Shown here piece after piece: positions 43,745 to 53,267 of a DNA stretch of 64,000 nucleotides; the first letter of the stretch is position 1; the number at the start of each line of letters is the position of its first letter. The position numbers and the translations under genes were made by a program. The notes under the pieces were generated by a model, which did not search any database, was not told the DNA's origin, and saw only the letters and a list, made by a program, of their open reading frames with translations. The stretch is from Cellulosimicrobium cellulans (GTDB lineage Bacteria; Actinomycetota; Actinomycetes; Actinomycetales; Cellulomonadaceae). The DNA is taken from positions 744,001 through 808,000 of the forward strand of contig NZ_JAMXST010000002.1 in NCBI RefSeq assembly GCF_024124905.1, given 5' to 3'.

Positions 43745-46243
43745 TCAGCGGACCCCCAGGACGAAGGGGTGCACGGCGGTGGCGCCCGCCTGGCGCAGCA
43801 GGCGCGCCGCGACGGTGAGGGTCCAGCCCGACTCGGTGTAGTCGTCGACGAGGAGCACGCGGCGACCGGCGAGCCCCGCCCGCGCGGCGTCCGACAGCTC
43901 GAGGTGCAGGCGGCCGGCGACCCCCGCGAGCCGGGTCGCGGAGTTCACGTCGTGCCGGCCCGGCTCCTCGCGGCCCGGGACCGGCCCGACGGCGCCGATG
44001 AGCGGCTTGCCGAGGTAGCTCGCGAGCCCGTTCGCGAGGTGGAACGTGAGCCGCGGTCGCGTCGCCGAGCGGACCTCGACGACGCCGTCCACGAGGAGCC
44101 GGCGTCCAGCGGGAGCCGTGGTGCCGGGTTCGGCGCCCTCGCCGGGCCCGGTCTCCGCCTCCGGCGCAGCGGCGGCCTCGTAGAGCTCCGCCCAGTCGTC
44201 GAGCACCCGCGCGGCCGCGCGCCGGAGCGCGACGGGCGTGTCGCCGTCGGGTGTCCCGGGGGCGAAGAGCTCGCGCAGCGGCGCCGACCAGCCGAGCCCG
44301 TCGAGCCGCGCGACGGCCCGGCCGGTCTCCGCGAGCTCGTCCGCGCCGAGGCGCCCGCGCAGGTCGAGGCCCAGGCGGTCCATGCCGCTCGGCCACTGGC
44401 GGCGTGCCACGACCTCCACCCCGGGGCGGTCCATGTCGGCGCGGGCGGCGGCGACGGCCTCGGCGTCCGGGAGCGCGGGCAGCGTCACGCCGCCGCACGT
44501 GTCGCAGCGCCCGCAGCGCCACCCGTCCTCGAGCTCCGGGTCGTCGAGCGCGGCACGCAGGAACGCCATGCGGCACCCGTCGGTCGCCTCGTAGTCGAGC
44601 ATCGCCTGCTGCTCGGCGGTGCGCGTGGCGTCGACTCGCTCGTACCGCTCCGCGTCGTACGTCCACGGCCGCCCCGTGGCCTCCCAGCCGCCCTTGACGC
44701 GCCGGACGGCGCCGTCGACGTCGAGCACCTTGAGCATGCCCTCGAGGCGCGAGCGCTTGAGGTCGACCTGCGTCTCGAGCTGCGCGACCGACTGGGTCCC
44801 TCCGGTGCTCAGGGCGTCGAGCGTCGCGCGGACCTGGGACTGCGGCGGGAACGCGGTCGAGGCGAACCACTCCCAGATGCGCCGGTCCTCCTCGCCGGGC
44901 AGCAGCACGACGACGGCGGAGTCCACGCCGCGGCCCGCACGCCCGACCTGCTGGTAGTAGGCGATGGGCGAGCTCGGCGCACCGAGGTGGACGACGAACG
45001 CGAGGTCGGGCTTGTCGAAGCCCATCCCGAGTGCCGAGGTCGCCACGAGCGCCTTGACCCGGTTCTCCTTGAGGTCCTCCTCCAGGCGCTCGCGCTCGGC
45101 CGGGTCGGTCTGGCCCGTGTACGAGGCGACGGCGAGCCCCGCCGCGCGGAGCTGGCTCGCGACCTGCTCGGCCGCGGAGACGGTGAGGCAGTAGACGATG
45201 CCCGACCCGTCGACGTCCTGCAGCGCCTCGACGAGCCACGCGACGCGCGTGGGCTGGTCGGGTAGGCGCAGGACGGCGAGGTGCAGCGACTCGCGGTCCA
45301 GCCCGCCGCGCAGGACGAGCACGTCCTCGTGGCCCGCCTCGCCGGCTCCGGCGGCCGCGCCGGACGCGTGCGCCGCGGTCACGCCGAGCTGCTCGGCGAC
45401 GTCCGCCGTCACGCGCGCGTTCGCCGTCGCCGTCGTCGCGAGCACGGGGATGCCGGGCGGCAGGTCGGCGAGGAGCGTGCGGATGCGGCGGTAGTCGGGC
45501 CGGAAGTCGTGGCCCCAGTCCGAGATGCAGTGCGCCTCGTCGATGACGACGAGGCCGGCGTCGGCCGCGAGCCGGGGGAGCACCTCGTCGCGGAAGCCCG
45601 GGTTGTTGAGCCGCTCGGGCGAGCAGAGCAGCACGTCGACCTCGCCGGCGGCGATGGCCCGGTGCACGTCGTCCCACTCGGTGACGTTGGCGGAGTTGAT
45701 GGTGACGGCCTTGATGCCCGCCCGCGCCGCGGCCGAGATCTGGTCGCGCATGAGCGCCAGGAGCGGGGAGACGATGACGGTCGGCCCGGCGCCGCGGTCG
45801 CGCAGCAGACGCGTGGCCACGAAGTACACCGCGGACTTGCCCCACCCGGTGCGCTGCACGACGAGCGCACGACGCCGGAACGCCACGAGCGCCTCGATCG
45901 CGCGCCATTGGTCCTCGCGCAGCGCCGCGTCGTCGCGCCCCACGAGCGCGCGCAGCGCCGTCTCGGCGTCCTCGCGCAGCGACTGGCCGTCGAGCAGGCC
46001 CCGCAGCATGGCGAGCTTGGCCCGCTTGGCGGCCTCCCCGCCGTCGGGCGCGGGGGAGGACGCACGGGTCGGGAGGTCGGTGCCGTCCGGTACCGCCACG
46101 CGCGGCGCCGGCGCCGGGTCCGGGCCTGGCCCCGACGGCGCGGCCTCCGCCCAGGGGTCGCCGTACGGGTCGGCGGGCTCGTCGAGCGGCGGCGCGTCGG
46201 CCGGGTCGAAGGGCAGGTCGGCGTACGGGTCGGTGGGGCTCAC
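43745..46243 (-). CDS. recQ: RecQ-family DNA helicase fused to a phosphoribosyltransferase-like domain
   Basis: The 832-residue protein has an acidic/Pro-rich N-terminus (about 1-75) and a RecQ helicase core: Walker A QRTGWGKSAVYF, DEAH in VIDEAHCISDWGHDFRPDYRRI, motif VI QQVGRAGRG. A zinc site with CGRCDTCGG follows. The C-terminal part (about 680-832) holds a phosphoribosyltransferase-like fold with the PRPP-loop-like VLLVDDYTESGWTLT near 796-810. RecQ enzymes unwind forks and recombination intermediates; the role of the added domain is unknown. The GTG at 46243 is chosen because TACGAT (46251-46256, minus) ends 7 bases upstream; GTG 46249 is the alternative. Confidence 0.9.
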   Translation of the reverse strand: MSPTDPYADLPFDPADAPPLDEPADPYGDPWAEAAPSGPGPDPAPAPRVAVPDGTDLPTRASSPAPDGGEAAKRAKLAMLRGLLDGQSLREDAETALRALVGRDDAALREDQWRAIEALVAFRRRALVVQRTGWGKSAVYFVATRLLRDRGAGPTVIVSPLLALMRDQISAAARAGIKAVTINSANVTEWDDVHRAIAAGEVDVLLCSPERLNNPGFRDEVLPRLAADAGLVVIDEAHCISDWGHDFRPDYRRIRTLLADLPPGIPVLATTATANARVTADVAEQLGVTAAHASGAAAGAGEAGHEDVLVLRGGLDRESLHLAVLRLPDQPTRVAWLVEALQDVDGSGIVYCLTVSAAEQVASQLRAAGLAVASYTGQTDPAERERLEEDLKENRVKALVATSALGMGFDKPDLAFVVHLGAPSSPIAYYQQVGRAGRGVDSAVVVLLPGEEDRRIWEWFASTAFPPQSQVRATLDALSTGGTQSVAQLETQVDLKRSRLEGMLKVLDVDGAVRRVKGGWEATGRPWTYDAERYERVDATRTAEQQAMLDYEATDGCRMAFLRAALDDPELEDGWRCGRCDTCGGVTLPALPDAEAVAAARADMDRPGVEVVARRQWPSGMDRLGLDLRGRLGADELAETGRAVARLDGLGWSAPLRELFAPGTPDGDTPVALRRAAARVLDDWAELYEAAAAPEAETGPGEGAEPGTTAPAGRRLLVDGVVEVRSATRPRLTFHLANGLASYLGKPLIGAVGPVPGREEPGRHDVNSATRLAGVAGRLHLELSDAARAGLAGRRVLLVDDYTESGWTLTVAARLLRQAGATAVHPFVLGVR

Positions 46244-46293
46244 CCGCACGATCGTAGGCGCACCCGCCGACCCTCGGGTCGTCGTGCACAGGC

Positions 46294-46333
46294 CGCGGCC
46301 CGCGGACCCCGGGGACGGGGTCGCGGGCCGCGG
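46294..46333 (-). terminator. Large terminator hairpin after the alcohol dehydrogenase gene
   Basis: A 17-pair GC-rich stem with a single bulged G (left arm 46294-46310, right arm 46317-46333, 6-base loop) lies 20 bases beyond the dehydrogenase stop on the minus strand. It insulates recQ from upstream transcription. Confidence 0.75.
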
Positions 46334-46352
46334 GAGCCGAGCGCGTGGGACG

Positions 46353-47384
46353 TCAGGAGCGCATGTCCATGACCACGCGACCGTCGATCCTGCCCTCCTC
46401 CATCTCGGAGAAGATCGCGTTGATGTCGTCGAGCGGGCGCACCGTGTACGTCGGGCTGATCTTCCCGCGGGCGAAGAAGTCGAGCGCCTCCGCCATGTCC
46501 TTGCGCGTCCCGACGATCGACCCGCGCACGGTCAGCCCGAAGAGGACGGTCGTGAAGATGTCGAGGGGGAATTTCTCCGGCGGGAGCCCGACGAGCGAGA
46601 CCGTGCCGCCGCGGCGCAGCGCTCCCACGGCCTGCGGGAACGCGTGCGCGTTGACGGCGGTGACCAGCGCGCCGTGGACGCCGCCGCCCGTCTGCTCCTG
46701 GATCTCGGCGGCGGCGTCGGGCGACGTCGCGGCGTCGACCGTGACCTCCGCGCCGTGCTTGCGCGCGAGGGCGAGCTTCTCGTCGTCCACGTCCACCGCG
46801 GCGACGCGGCGGCCCATCGCGACGGCGTACTGCACCGCGATGTGCCCGAGCCCACCGATCCCGGAGACCAGCACCCACTCGCCGGGCTGGGTGTCCGTGA
46901 CCTTGAGGCCCTTGTAGACGGTGACGCCCGCGCACAGGATCGGCCCCACGGCGGACAGGTCGACCCCGTCCGGGACCACCGGGCAGTAGCGCGAGTCGAC
47001 GAGCATGTACTGGCCGAACGAGCCGTCGACCGAGTAGCCGCCGTTCTTCTGGTGCGGGCACAGCGTCTCCCAGCCCGTCTCGCAGTACTCGCACTCGCCG
47101 CACGCGCTCCAGAGCCAGGCGTTGCCGACCGTGTCGCCGTCCCGGACGCGGGTCACCTGGTCGCCCACCGCGACGACCGTGCCGACGCCCTCGTGGCCGG
47201 GCACGAACGGGGGCGAGGGCTTGACCGGCCAGTCGCCGTGCGCGGCGTGCAGGTCGGTGTGGCACACGCCGGTGTAGTCGACCTTGACGAGGGCCTCGTG
47301 CGGTCCGGGGGTGGGGACCTCGACCTCGTCGACGCGCAGCGGGTCCGTGAAGGAGTGGACGACGGCGGCACGCATGGTGGGCAT
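46353..47384 (-). CDS. adhP: Zinc-dependent alcohol dehydrogenase (AdhP type)
   Basis: The 343-residue medium-chain dehydrogenase oxidises primary alcohols or reduces aldehydes with NAD. Catalytic zinc ligands lie in GVCHTDLHAAHGDWP and PGHEGVGTV, the structural zinc cysteines in SACGECEYCETGWETLC, and the NAD fold shows VSGIGGLGHIAVQYA with acidic VDVDDEK. Length and motif spelling match bacterial AdhP/AdhT ethanol-active enzymes. The ATG at 47384 is chosen for AGGTGA about 6 bases upstream; ATGs at 47393 and 47375 are alternatives. Confidence 0.92.
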   Translation of the reverse strand: MPTMRAAVVHSFTDPLRVDEVEVPTPGPHEALVKVDYTGVCHTDLHAAHGDWPVKPSPPFVPGHEGVGTVVAVGDQVTRVRDGDTVGNAWLWSACGECEYCETGWETLCPHQKNGGYSVDGSFGQYMLVDSRYCPVVPDGVDLSAVGPILCAGVTVYKGLKVTDTQPGEWVLVSGIGGLGHIAVQYAVAMGRRVAAVDVDDEKLALARKHGAEVTVDAATSPDAAAEIQEQTGGGVHGALVTAVNAHAFPQAVGALRRGGTVSLVGLPPEKFPLDIFTTVLFGLTVRGSIVGTRKDMAEALDFFARGKISPTYTVRPLDDINAIFSEMEEGRIDGRVVMDMRS

Positions 47385-47502
47385 GACGATCACCTCGGAT
47401 CCTCGGGGAGAGTGGCGGCCGGACCGTGCCGGCGGTCCTGCCTCGTCCTCGACGCTACGCGCGCCGGGGAGGGCCGGCGCGGTGAGCGGCGGTATCGACG
47501 AC

Positions 47503-47934
47503 TCAGGGCCGTGCGGCTCGTGACCTTCGCCTCTCCACGACGAGGGCGAGAGTCCCCGCCACCACGACGACCCACTCGCTCACCGCGGCGAGCACCTGCT
47601 GCGTCCCGCCCACCGTCTCGTTCACGCCGAAGAACCCCACGGTCGTCGACAGGTAGAACGCGGCGAGGGTGAGCGCCCCGAACCCGACCGCGCCGAGGAG
47701 CGGGAGCCAGTGCCGCCACACGAGCACGAAGAGGCCGAGGACCAGTCCCGCGACCGCGTTGAGCGCGAAGAGGGGGCCGACGACGTCGATGTCGCGGTAC
47801 CCCTCGACGAACAGGGCGAGGTGGACGTCGGCCGAGAGCAGCAGCCCGGCGGCGGTCAGGCCGCGCAGGACCCACGCGCCGAGCGCGCGGCCCTCCCGGA
47901 TGGGCGGCGTGGGCGGCCCCGTGGTCACGGACAT
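47503..47934 (-). CDS. Four-span membrane protein of unknown function
   Basis: The 143-residue protein has four predicted membrane helices (about 20-42, 52-74, 76-102 and 112-135). A conserved-looking SADVHLALFVEGYRDID lies at the first helix-loop border, and the C-terminus is short and Arg-rich. The His and Glu at that border could bind metal, but this is speculation. GAGGAG precedes the ATG. It is divergent from the Rieske lipoprotein gene and may share a regulatory region with it. I do not recognise a named family. Confidence 0.75.
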   Translation of the reverse strand: MSVTTGPPTPPIREGRALGAWVLRGLTAAGLLLSADVHLALFVEGYRDIDVVGPLFALNAVAGLVLGLFVLVWRHWLPLLGAVGFGALTLAAFYLSTTVGFFGVNETVGGTQQVLAAVSEWVVVVAGTLALVVERRRSRAARP

Positions 47935-48082
47935 CGTCGTCTCCTCCGCTCGTGGGCGGTCGGGGCGCGGGCCCGCGCGCCCCGGTGCTTCAATGGAACC
48001 GCCGCCGACGTCGTCTCGCGCGCCGGGCGGCCGGGGCGGGTCGAGGGGTCCGCCGTGCAGGCACCGTGCAGGGAGGCCGGAC

Positions 48083-48643
48083 ATGGACGCACCGCACCGC
48101 GCGGACGCCGCGCACGGCGCCGGACCCGACCGGAGCACGAGGGCTCCGGCCCGTGGCCCGGACCGGGGTTCGGCCCCGCGGCCGCGTGTCCCCCACGCGG
48201 TGACGCCGACGCGGCGCGTCGTCCTCGCCGGGTCCGGCGCGGGCGCCGCGCTCGCCCTCCTCGCCGCGTGCGGCGGCGAGCCGTCGGGGACGCAGGACGG
48301 GGCGACGAGCGGCGACGACGGCTCCGGCGGGGGCGAGGCCGTCGTCGAGCCCGGACAGGCGCTCGCCAGCACCGACGACGTCCCGGTCGGCGGGGCGCTC
48401 GCGGTCACCGTCGCGGGGGCCCCGCTCCTCGTCACGCAGCCCGAGGAAGGGACGTTCGCGGCCTTCAGCGCGATCTGCACCCACCAGGGCTGCACGGTCG
48501 CGCCCGGGGACGGCGAGCTCCTGTGCCCGTGCCACGCGTCCCGCTACGACCTCGCGACCGGCGCCGTGCTCGGCGGGCCGGCACCCGCGCCCCTGCCCGA
48601 GGTGCCCGTGACGGTCGACGGCGGCGAGGTCACGTCCGCCTGA
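48083..48643 (+). CDS. Tat-exported Rieske [2Fe-2S] lipoprotein
   Basis: The 186-residue protein has an N-terminal twin-arginine signal ([14 protein letters not shown], about 44-57) running into a lipobox LLAACGG. A Ser/Gly/Asp spacer leads to a compact Rieske domain. Cluster ligands lie in ICTHQGC (Cys, His) and CPCHASRYD (Cys, His), with the closing PLPEVPV. It is likely a membrane-anchored extracytoplasmic electron carrier; no cytochrome b partner is nearby, so this is not a bc-complex subunit. GGAGG lies 6 bases before the ATG. Its partner is unknown. Confidence 0.88.
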   Translation: MDAPHRADAAHGAGPDRSTRAPARGPDRGSAPRPRVPHAVTPTRRVVLAGSGAGAALALLAACGGEPSGTQDGATSGDDGSGGGEAVVEPGQALASTDDVPVGGALAVTVAGAPLLVTQPEEGTFAAFSAICTHQGCTVAPGDGELLCPCHASRYDLATGAVLGGPAPAPLPEVPVTVDGGEVTSA

Positions 48644-48753
48644 CGTGGCGGCCGGGGACCGCGCGCCGGGCGCGAGGTCGGCGCGAGCCCGGCCACGACC
48701 AGCGCCGCTGCCCGCGTGCCGGACGTCACGGACGTCGGTGGGCGCCCGGTTCG

Positions 48754-48759
48754 TAGACT
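48754..48759 (+). promoter_or_regulatory. -10 box (TAGACT) for leaderless hisC operon transcript
   Basis: TAGACT ends 6 bases before the hisC GTG, with no Shine-Dalgarno. It heads the hisC-hisB-unknown-hisH-priA-sseB operon. Confidence 0.65.
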
Positions 48760-48765
48760 GTCCGG

Positions 48766-49929
48766 GTGACCCCACCCTCCGTCGCGGGACGGCCCCTGCT
48801 CCCGCTGCGCCCCGAGCTCGCCGGCGTCGAGCCGTACGGCGCGCCGCAGCTCGACGTCCCGGTCCTGCTCAACGTCAACGAGAACCCGCACGCGCCGAGC
48901 GAGGCCGTCGTCGCGACGATCACGCAGGCCGTGCGCGACGCCGCCGCCGGGCTCAACCGCTACCCCGACCGCGACTTCCTCGGGCTGCGCGCCGACCTCG
49001 CGGCGTACCTGGGCGCGGAGTCCGGCGTCGCGCTGGGCGCCGAGCAGCTCTGGGCGGCCAACGGGTCGAACGAGATCATGCTCCACGTGCTGCAGGCGTT
49101 CGGCGGCCCGGGCCGCACCGCGGTGTCGTTCGCGCCCACGTACTCGATGTACCCGGAGTACGCGCGCGACACCCACACGGCGTGGGTCGTCGGGCGCCGC
49201 GCCGAGGACTTCACGCTCGATCCGGAGCACGCGCGCGAGGTGGTCGCGCGCGAGCAGCCGTCCGTTGTCCTGCTCGCGAGCCCCAACAACCCGACCGGGA
49301 CCGCGCTGCCCGCGGCGACCGTCGAGGCGGTGTGCGAGGCGGCGCTCGCGGTCCGCGTGCCGCTCGCCGACGGGCGCGAGGCGCCGGCCGTCGTCGTCGT
49401 CGACGAGGCGTACGGCGAGTTCCGCCGCGCCGGCACGCCCTCCGCGCTCGAGCTGCTCGACCGGTACCCGAACCTCGCCGTGACGCGCACGATGTCCAAG
49501 GCGTTCGCGCTCGCGGGCGCCCGCGTGGGCTACCTCGCGGCGTCGCGCGAGCTCGTCGACGCGCTGCGCGTGGTCCGGCTCCCGTACCACCTGTCCGCCG
49601 TGACCCAGGCGGTCGCGCGCGCGGCCCTGTCGCACTCGGCGGAGCTGCTCGCGCAGGTCTCGGCCCTGCGCGAGCGGCGCGACGAGACCGTCGCGTGGCT
49701 GCGCTCGCTGCGGCACCCGGACGGGCGCGCGCTCGCGGTCGCGGAGTCCGACGCGAACTTCGTCCTCTTCGGCACGTTCGACGACCGGCACGCGGTCTGG
49801 GCGGGCCTGTTGGAGCGGGGCGTGCTCATCCGGGAGACTGGTCCCGACGGCTGGCTGCGGGTGTCGATCGGCACCGGCGAGGAGATGCGGGCCTTCCGAC
49901 AGGCCCTCGTGGAGGTGGCAGGACTGTGA
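48766..49929 (+). CDS. hisC: Histidinol-phosphate aminotransferase HisC
   Basis: The 387-residue PLP enzyme converts imidazole-acetol phosphate to histidinol phosphate. It shows [14 protein letters not shown] at the N-terminus, [42 protein letters not shown] and the PLP lysine in [16 protein letters not shown]. The length is standard. GTG start after a -10 box. It overlaps hisB by 4 bases. Confidence 0.96.
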   Translation: MTPPSVAGRPLLPLRPELAGVEPYGAPQLDVPVLLNVNENPHAPSEAVVATITQAVRDAAAGLNRYPDRDFLGLRADLAAYLGAESGVALGAEQLWAANGSNEIMLHVLQAFGGPGRTAVSFAPTYSMYPEYARDTHTAWVVGRRAEDFTLDPEHAREVVAREQPSVVLLASPNNPTGTALPAATVEAVCEAALAVRVPLADGREAPAVVVVDEAYGEFRRAGTPSALELLDRYPNLAVTRTMSKAFALAGARVGYLAASRELVDALRVVRLPYHLSAVTQAVARAALSHSAELLAQVSALRERRDETVAWLRSLRHPDGRALAVAESDANFVLFGTFDDRHAVWAGLLERGVLIRETGPDGWLRVSIGTGEEMRAFRQALVEVAGL

Positions 49930-50525
49930 AGCGCACCGCGCGCATCGAGCGCGCGACGTCCGAGTCGAGCGTGCTCGTCGAGCTCGACCTCGACGGCACG
50001 GGACGGACGGAGATCTCGACGACCGTCCCGTTCTACGACCACATGCTCACGGCGCTGGGCAAGCACTCGCTCATCGACCTCAAGGTGGTCGCGACGGGCG
50101 ACACGCACATCGACGCGCACCACACCGTCGAGGACGTGGCGATCACGATCGGCGAGGCGCTGCGCGTCGCGCTCGGGGACAAGGCCGGCATCGGCCGCTT
50201 CGGCGACGCCACCGTTCCCCTCGATGAGGCGCTCGCGCTCGCCGTCGTGGACGTGTCCGGACGCCCGTACCTCGTCCACTCGGGCGAGCCGGAGGGCCAG
50301 GAGTACCACCTCATCGGCGGGCACTTCACGGGGTCGCTCACGCGCCACGTGCTCGAGTCGATCGCGCACCACGCGGGCATCTGCATCCACGTGCGCGTCC
50401 TCGCCGGTCGCGACCCGCACCACATCGTCGAGGCGCAGTTCAAGGCCCTCGCCCGCGCCCTGCGCGCCGCGGTCGCTCCCGACCCGCGCGTCGAGGGCGT
50501 CCCGTCCACCAAGGGGGCCCTGTGA
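49926..50525 (+). CDS. hisB: Imidazoleglycerol-phosphate dehydratase HisB
   Basis: The 199-residue monofunctional dehydratase (no phosphatase domain) has duplicated manganese-binding motifs: [11 protein letters not shown] and the second half with [13 protein letters not shown] and [18 protein letters not shown]. Typical for actinobacteria, where histidinol phosphatase is separate. The GTG overlaps the hisC stop and its stop overlaps the next gene. Confidence 0.96.
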   Translation: MKRTARIERATSESSVLVELDLDGTGRTEISTTVPFYDHMLTALGKHSLIDLKVVATGDTHIDAHHTVEDVAITIGEALRVALGDKAGIGRFGDATVPLDEALALAVVDVSGRPYLVHSGEPEGQEYHLIGGHFTGSLTRHVLESIAHHAGICIHVRVLAGRDPHHIVEAQFKALARALRAAVAPDPRVEGVPSTKGAL

Positions 50526-51037
50526 GCACGCACGACGACGACGCGCTCGACGGCGTCGAGATCCCGGACGACCTCTCGTCCCTCACGGGTCCTTCCGCGG
50601 CGCCCGACCTCGTCGCGCTCATCACGCAGATCGCCGGGGCCGAGCCGCTCGCCGCGGCGTGCTCGCTCGCCCAGGTCGAGGCCGACGTCGTGCCGACCGA
50701 CGTGGGCGCCGTCGCGGTGCTCCGCGACACGGCCGGTGACGCGCCCGCGCACGCCGCCGCCGCGCTGACCACCCTGGTCAAGGGCGTGCCGCTCGTGCTC
50801 GTGGCGCGCAGCGGCGAACAGCTCACGATGACGCGCTGGACCGACGGCGCCCCGGGCGACCAGCTCGCGCCGGGCCTCGTGCTCGGCGGCGCGCCCGAGG
50901 CGCTCGAGGACCTGCTCACCGGCACGACGACGCTCGCCGACCAGGCCGGCGTCGTCGCGAGCTCGTCGATCTCGCGCTGGAAGGCGATGCGGCTGCTCAC
51001 GTCCGCCGCGCGCCGGGCCCGGAAGAGCGGCGCATGA
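50522..51037 (+). CDS. Conserved-context protein of unknown function between hisB and hisH
   Basis: The 171-residue protein has an acidic N-terminus (about 1-30), an alternating hydrophobic middle with [14 protein letters not shown] and [16 protein letters not shown] (probable beta sheet), and a basic, helical C-terminus ending [17 protein letters not shown]. It has no membrane span and no catalytic motif I recognise. It overlaps hisB and hisH by 4 bases each, so it must be translated with the histidine enzymes. A role in the pathway is inferred only from this coupling. Confidence 0.75.
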   Translation: MSTHDDDALDGVEIPDDLSSLTGPSAAPDLVALITQIAGAEPLAAACSLAQVEADVVPTDVGAVAVLRDTAGDAPAHAAAALTTLVKGVPLVLVARSGEQLTMTRWTDGAPGDQLAPGLVLGGAPEALEDLLTGTTTLADQAGVVASSSISRWKAMRLLTSAARRARKSGA

Positions 51038-51711
51038 GCGAGCCGGTCGTCGGTGAGGCGTCGGGCGTGCGGCGCCCGTCCGTCGTCGTCCTCGACTACG
51101 GGTTCGGCAACGTCCGCTCGGCCGTGCGTGCGCTCGAGCGCGTCGGCGCGGACGTCGAGCTCACCGCGGACCGTGCCGCGGCCCAGGACGCCGACGGGCT
51201 CGTCGTCCCCGGCGTCGGCGCGTTCGCCGCGGTCATGGCGGGCCTGCGCGGCGTCCGCGGCGACGAGATCGTCGGACGGCGGCTCGCCGGCGGGCGCCCC
51301 GTGCTCGGCATCTGCGTGGGCATGCAGGTCATGTTCGACCGGGGCGACGAGCACGGCACCTTGACCGACGGGCTGGGGGAGTGGGCCGGTCTCGTCGACC
51401 GGCTCGAGGCGGAGGTCGTGCCCCACATGGGCTGGGACACGGTCGACGTGCCCGCGGGCAGCGTGCTGTTCCGCGGCGTCGAGGACGAGCGCTTCTACTT
51501 CGTCCACTCCTACGCCGCCCGGTCCTTCACGACGGGCCAGGACCTGCCCGCCGACTCGCCGATCCGGCGACCGCTCGTCACGTGGTCCGACCACGGCGGG
51601 AGGTTCGTCGCCGCCGTGGAGAACGGGCCGCTGTCCGCCACGCAGTTCCACCCCGAGAAGTCCGGCGACGCGGGCGCGACCCTGCTCGAGAACTGGGTCC
51701 GCTCGCTCTGA
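51034..51711 (+). CDS. hisH: Imidazole glycerol phosphate synthase glutaminase subunit HisH
   Basis: The 225-residue class I glutamine amidotransferase supplies ammonia to His[19 protein letters not shown] opens the domain, the nucleophile C94 lies in [10 protein letters not shown], and the catalytic His and Glu in [11 protein letters not shown]. About 14 extra residues precede the usual N-terminus. The partner gene hisF is not in this window. The ATG overlaps the preceding stop. Confidence 0.95.
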   Translation: MSEPVVGEASGVRRPSVVVLDYGFGNVRSAVRALERVGADVELTADRAAAQDADGLVVPGVGAFAAVMAGLRGVRGDEIVGRRLAGGRPVLGICVGMQVMFDRGDEHGTLTDGLGEWAGLVDRLEAEVVPHMGWDTVDVPAGSVLFRGVEDERFYFVHSYAARSFTTGQDLPADSPIRRPLVTWSDHGGRFVAAVENGPLSATQFHPEKSGDAGATLLENWVRSL

Positions 51712-51717
51712 CCGACC

Positions 51718-51746
51718 GCGCGCCGGGTGCACCTCGCCCGGCGCGC
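51718..51746 (+). other. Hairpin inside the his operon (hisH-priA gap)
   Basis: GCGCGCCGGG (51718-51727) and its complement CCCGGCGCGC (51737-51746) form a perfect 10-pair stem with a 9-base loop, 6 bases after the hisH stop in the only sizeable gap of the operon. It may act as a partial terminator or protect upstream mRNA; there is no T tract. Confidence 0.6.
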
Positions 51747-51794
51747 ACCACCCGGCGCGACAGCGACGCGCCGCCGACACCGATGGAGAACCCC

Positions 51795-52526
51795 GTGACC
51801 GACCGCCTCGTGCTGCTCCCCGCCGTCGACGTCGCCGACGGCCAGGCCGTCCGCCTCGTCCAGGGCGAGGCCGGCTCCGAGACCTCGTACGGCGACCCGC
51901 TCGCCGCCGCGCTCGACTGGCAGTCGGGCGGTGCCGAGTGGATCCACCTCGTGGACCTCGACGCCGCGTTCGGCCGCGGCTCCAACGCGGAGCTGCTCGC
52001 CGACGTCGTCGCGCGTCTCGACGTCCAGGTCGAGCTCTCCGGCGGGATCCGCGACGACGCGTCGCTCGAGCGTGCGCTCGCCACGGGCGCGCGCCGCGTC
52101 AACCTCGGCACCGCGGCGCTCGAGAACCCCGAGTGGACGGCGAAGGTCATCGCGGAGCACGGCGACGCGATCGCCGTCGGCCTCGACGTGCGCGGCACGA
52201 CGCTCGCGGCGCGCGGGTGGACCCAGGAGGGCGGCGACCTCTGGGAGGTCCTCGACCGTCTGGAGGCCGCCGGGTGCGCGCGCTACGTCGTCACGGACGT
52301 GACCAAGGACGGCACGCTGCGCGGCCCCAACCTCGACCTCCTGCGCGACGTCGCGGCGCGCACCGAGGCGCCGGTCGTCGCGTCGGGCGGCATCTCCAGC
52401 CTCGCCGACCTCGAGGCGCTGCGCGCGCTCGTGCCCGCGGGCGTCGAGGGGGCGATCGTGGGGAAGGCCCTCTACGCGGGCGCGTTCACGCTGCCCCAGG
52501 CGCTCGACGTCGCGGGTCGGCCGTGA
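51795..52526 (+). CDS. priA: Bifunctional HisA/TrpF isomerase PriA
   Basis: The 243-residue TIM-barrel isomerase: in actinobacteria PriA serves both histidine (ProFAR isomerase) and tryptophan (PRA isomerase) synthesis. [19 protein letters not shown] carries the catalytic Asp, and [54 protein letters not shown] (second catalytic Asp) and [12 protein letters not shown] follow. Bifunctionality is inferred from lineage. GTG 51795 is preferred over ATG 51783 because GGAG lies 6 bases before it. Confidence 0.92.
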   Translation: MTDRLVLLPAVDVADGQAVRLVQGEAGSETSYGDPLAAALDWQSGGAEWIHLVDLDAAFGRGSNAELLADVVARLDVQVELSGGIRDDASLERALATGARRVNLGTAALENPEWTAKVIAEHGDAIAVGLDVRGTTLAARGWTQEGGDLWEVLDRLEAAGCARYVVTDVTKDGTLRGPNLDLLRDVAARTEAPVVASGGISSLADLEALRALVPAGVEGAIVGKALYAGAFTLPQALDVAGRP

Positions 52527-53257
52527 CGACGGGCTCCGCAGGGAAGGCGCTGCCCCCGTCCTCCGGCTTCGCGGGCGACGACGGCTCGGCGGACCCGGAG
52601 CTGGCCGCGCTCCTCGACGCCTACGCCGCGGGCTCGGGCTCGTTGGCCGAGGTCGTCGCGCGGCTCGGCGAGACGCGCGTCCTCGTCCCGATCCTGGCCG
52701 AGCTCGAGAGCGCGGGCGAGGGCGAGCACGGGCACACCGTCGACAAGGAGGCATCGGCGGGCGTCGTCGCGATCGAGGCGCCGGACGGTCGCCGCGCGCT
52801 CCCGGTGTTCACGTCCGTGGCGACGATGGCGGCGTGGCGCGCGAGCGCTCGCCCCGTCCCCGTGGACGCCCGCCGCGCGGCGCTGTCCGCCGTGAGCGAG
52901 GACTGGTCGCTGCTCGTCCTCGACCCGGGCGGCCCCGTGACGGCGCTCGTGCCCCGGCCGGCCGTGTGGGCGCTCGCCCAGGGCAAGGACTGGTCGCCGA
53001 CCGTCGTCGACGGCGCGGTGGACCCCGAGGTGCTCGCGGCGGTCCAGGGCGCGCTCGCCGGGATCCCGCACGTCGCGCGGGCGTGGGCGGAGCCGGGGCG
53101 GCGCGCGGAGGTCGCCGTCGTGCTGCGCATCGACGCCGGGCTGGACCGGGCGGGCCTCGACGCGGTGCTCGGTCAGGTCAACGCCGCCCTGGCGAACGAC
53201 GCCGTCGTGTCCGAGCGCGTCGACGGCCTCGAGCTGCGGGTCGGCCGGGCGGACTGA
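52523..53257 (+). CDS. SseB-family protein
   Basis: The 244-residue cytoplasmic protein carries an SseB N-terminal-like domain: [31 protein letters not shown] near the start, [13 protein letters not shown] and [14 protein letters not shown]. SseB-like proteins were named for serine sensitivity enhancement; their biochemical role is unclear. In actinobacteria the gene usually lies between priA/hisA and infC. GTG overlaps the priA stop. It converges on the GerW-like gene, 10 bases apart. Confidence 0.85.
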   Translation: MTTGSAGKALPPSSGFAGDDGSADPELAALLDAYAAGSGSLAEVVARLGETRVLVPILAELESAGEGEHGHTVDKEASAGVVAIEAPDGRRALPVFTSVATMAAWRASARPVPVDARRAALSAVSEDWSLLVLDPGGPVTALVPRPAVWALAQGKDWSPTVVDGAVDPEVLAAVQGALAGIPHVARAWAEPGRRAEVAVVLRIDAGLDRAGLDAVLGQVNAALANDAVVSERVDGLELRVGRAD

Positions 53258-53267
53258 CCGTCCCGGG

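Noticed and set aside
51783-51785. ATG as the priA start
   Set aside because: No Shine-Dalgarno precedes it, whereas GTG 51795 has GGAG at the right distance and gives the usual PriA length.
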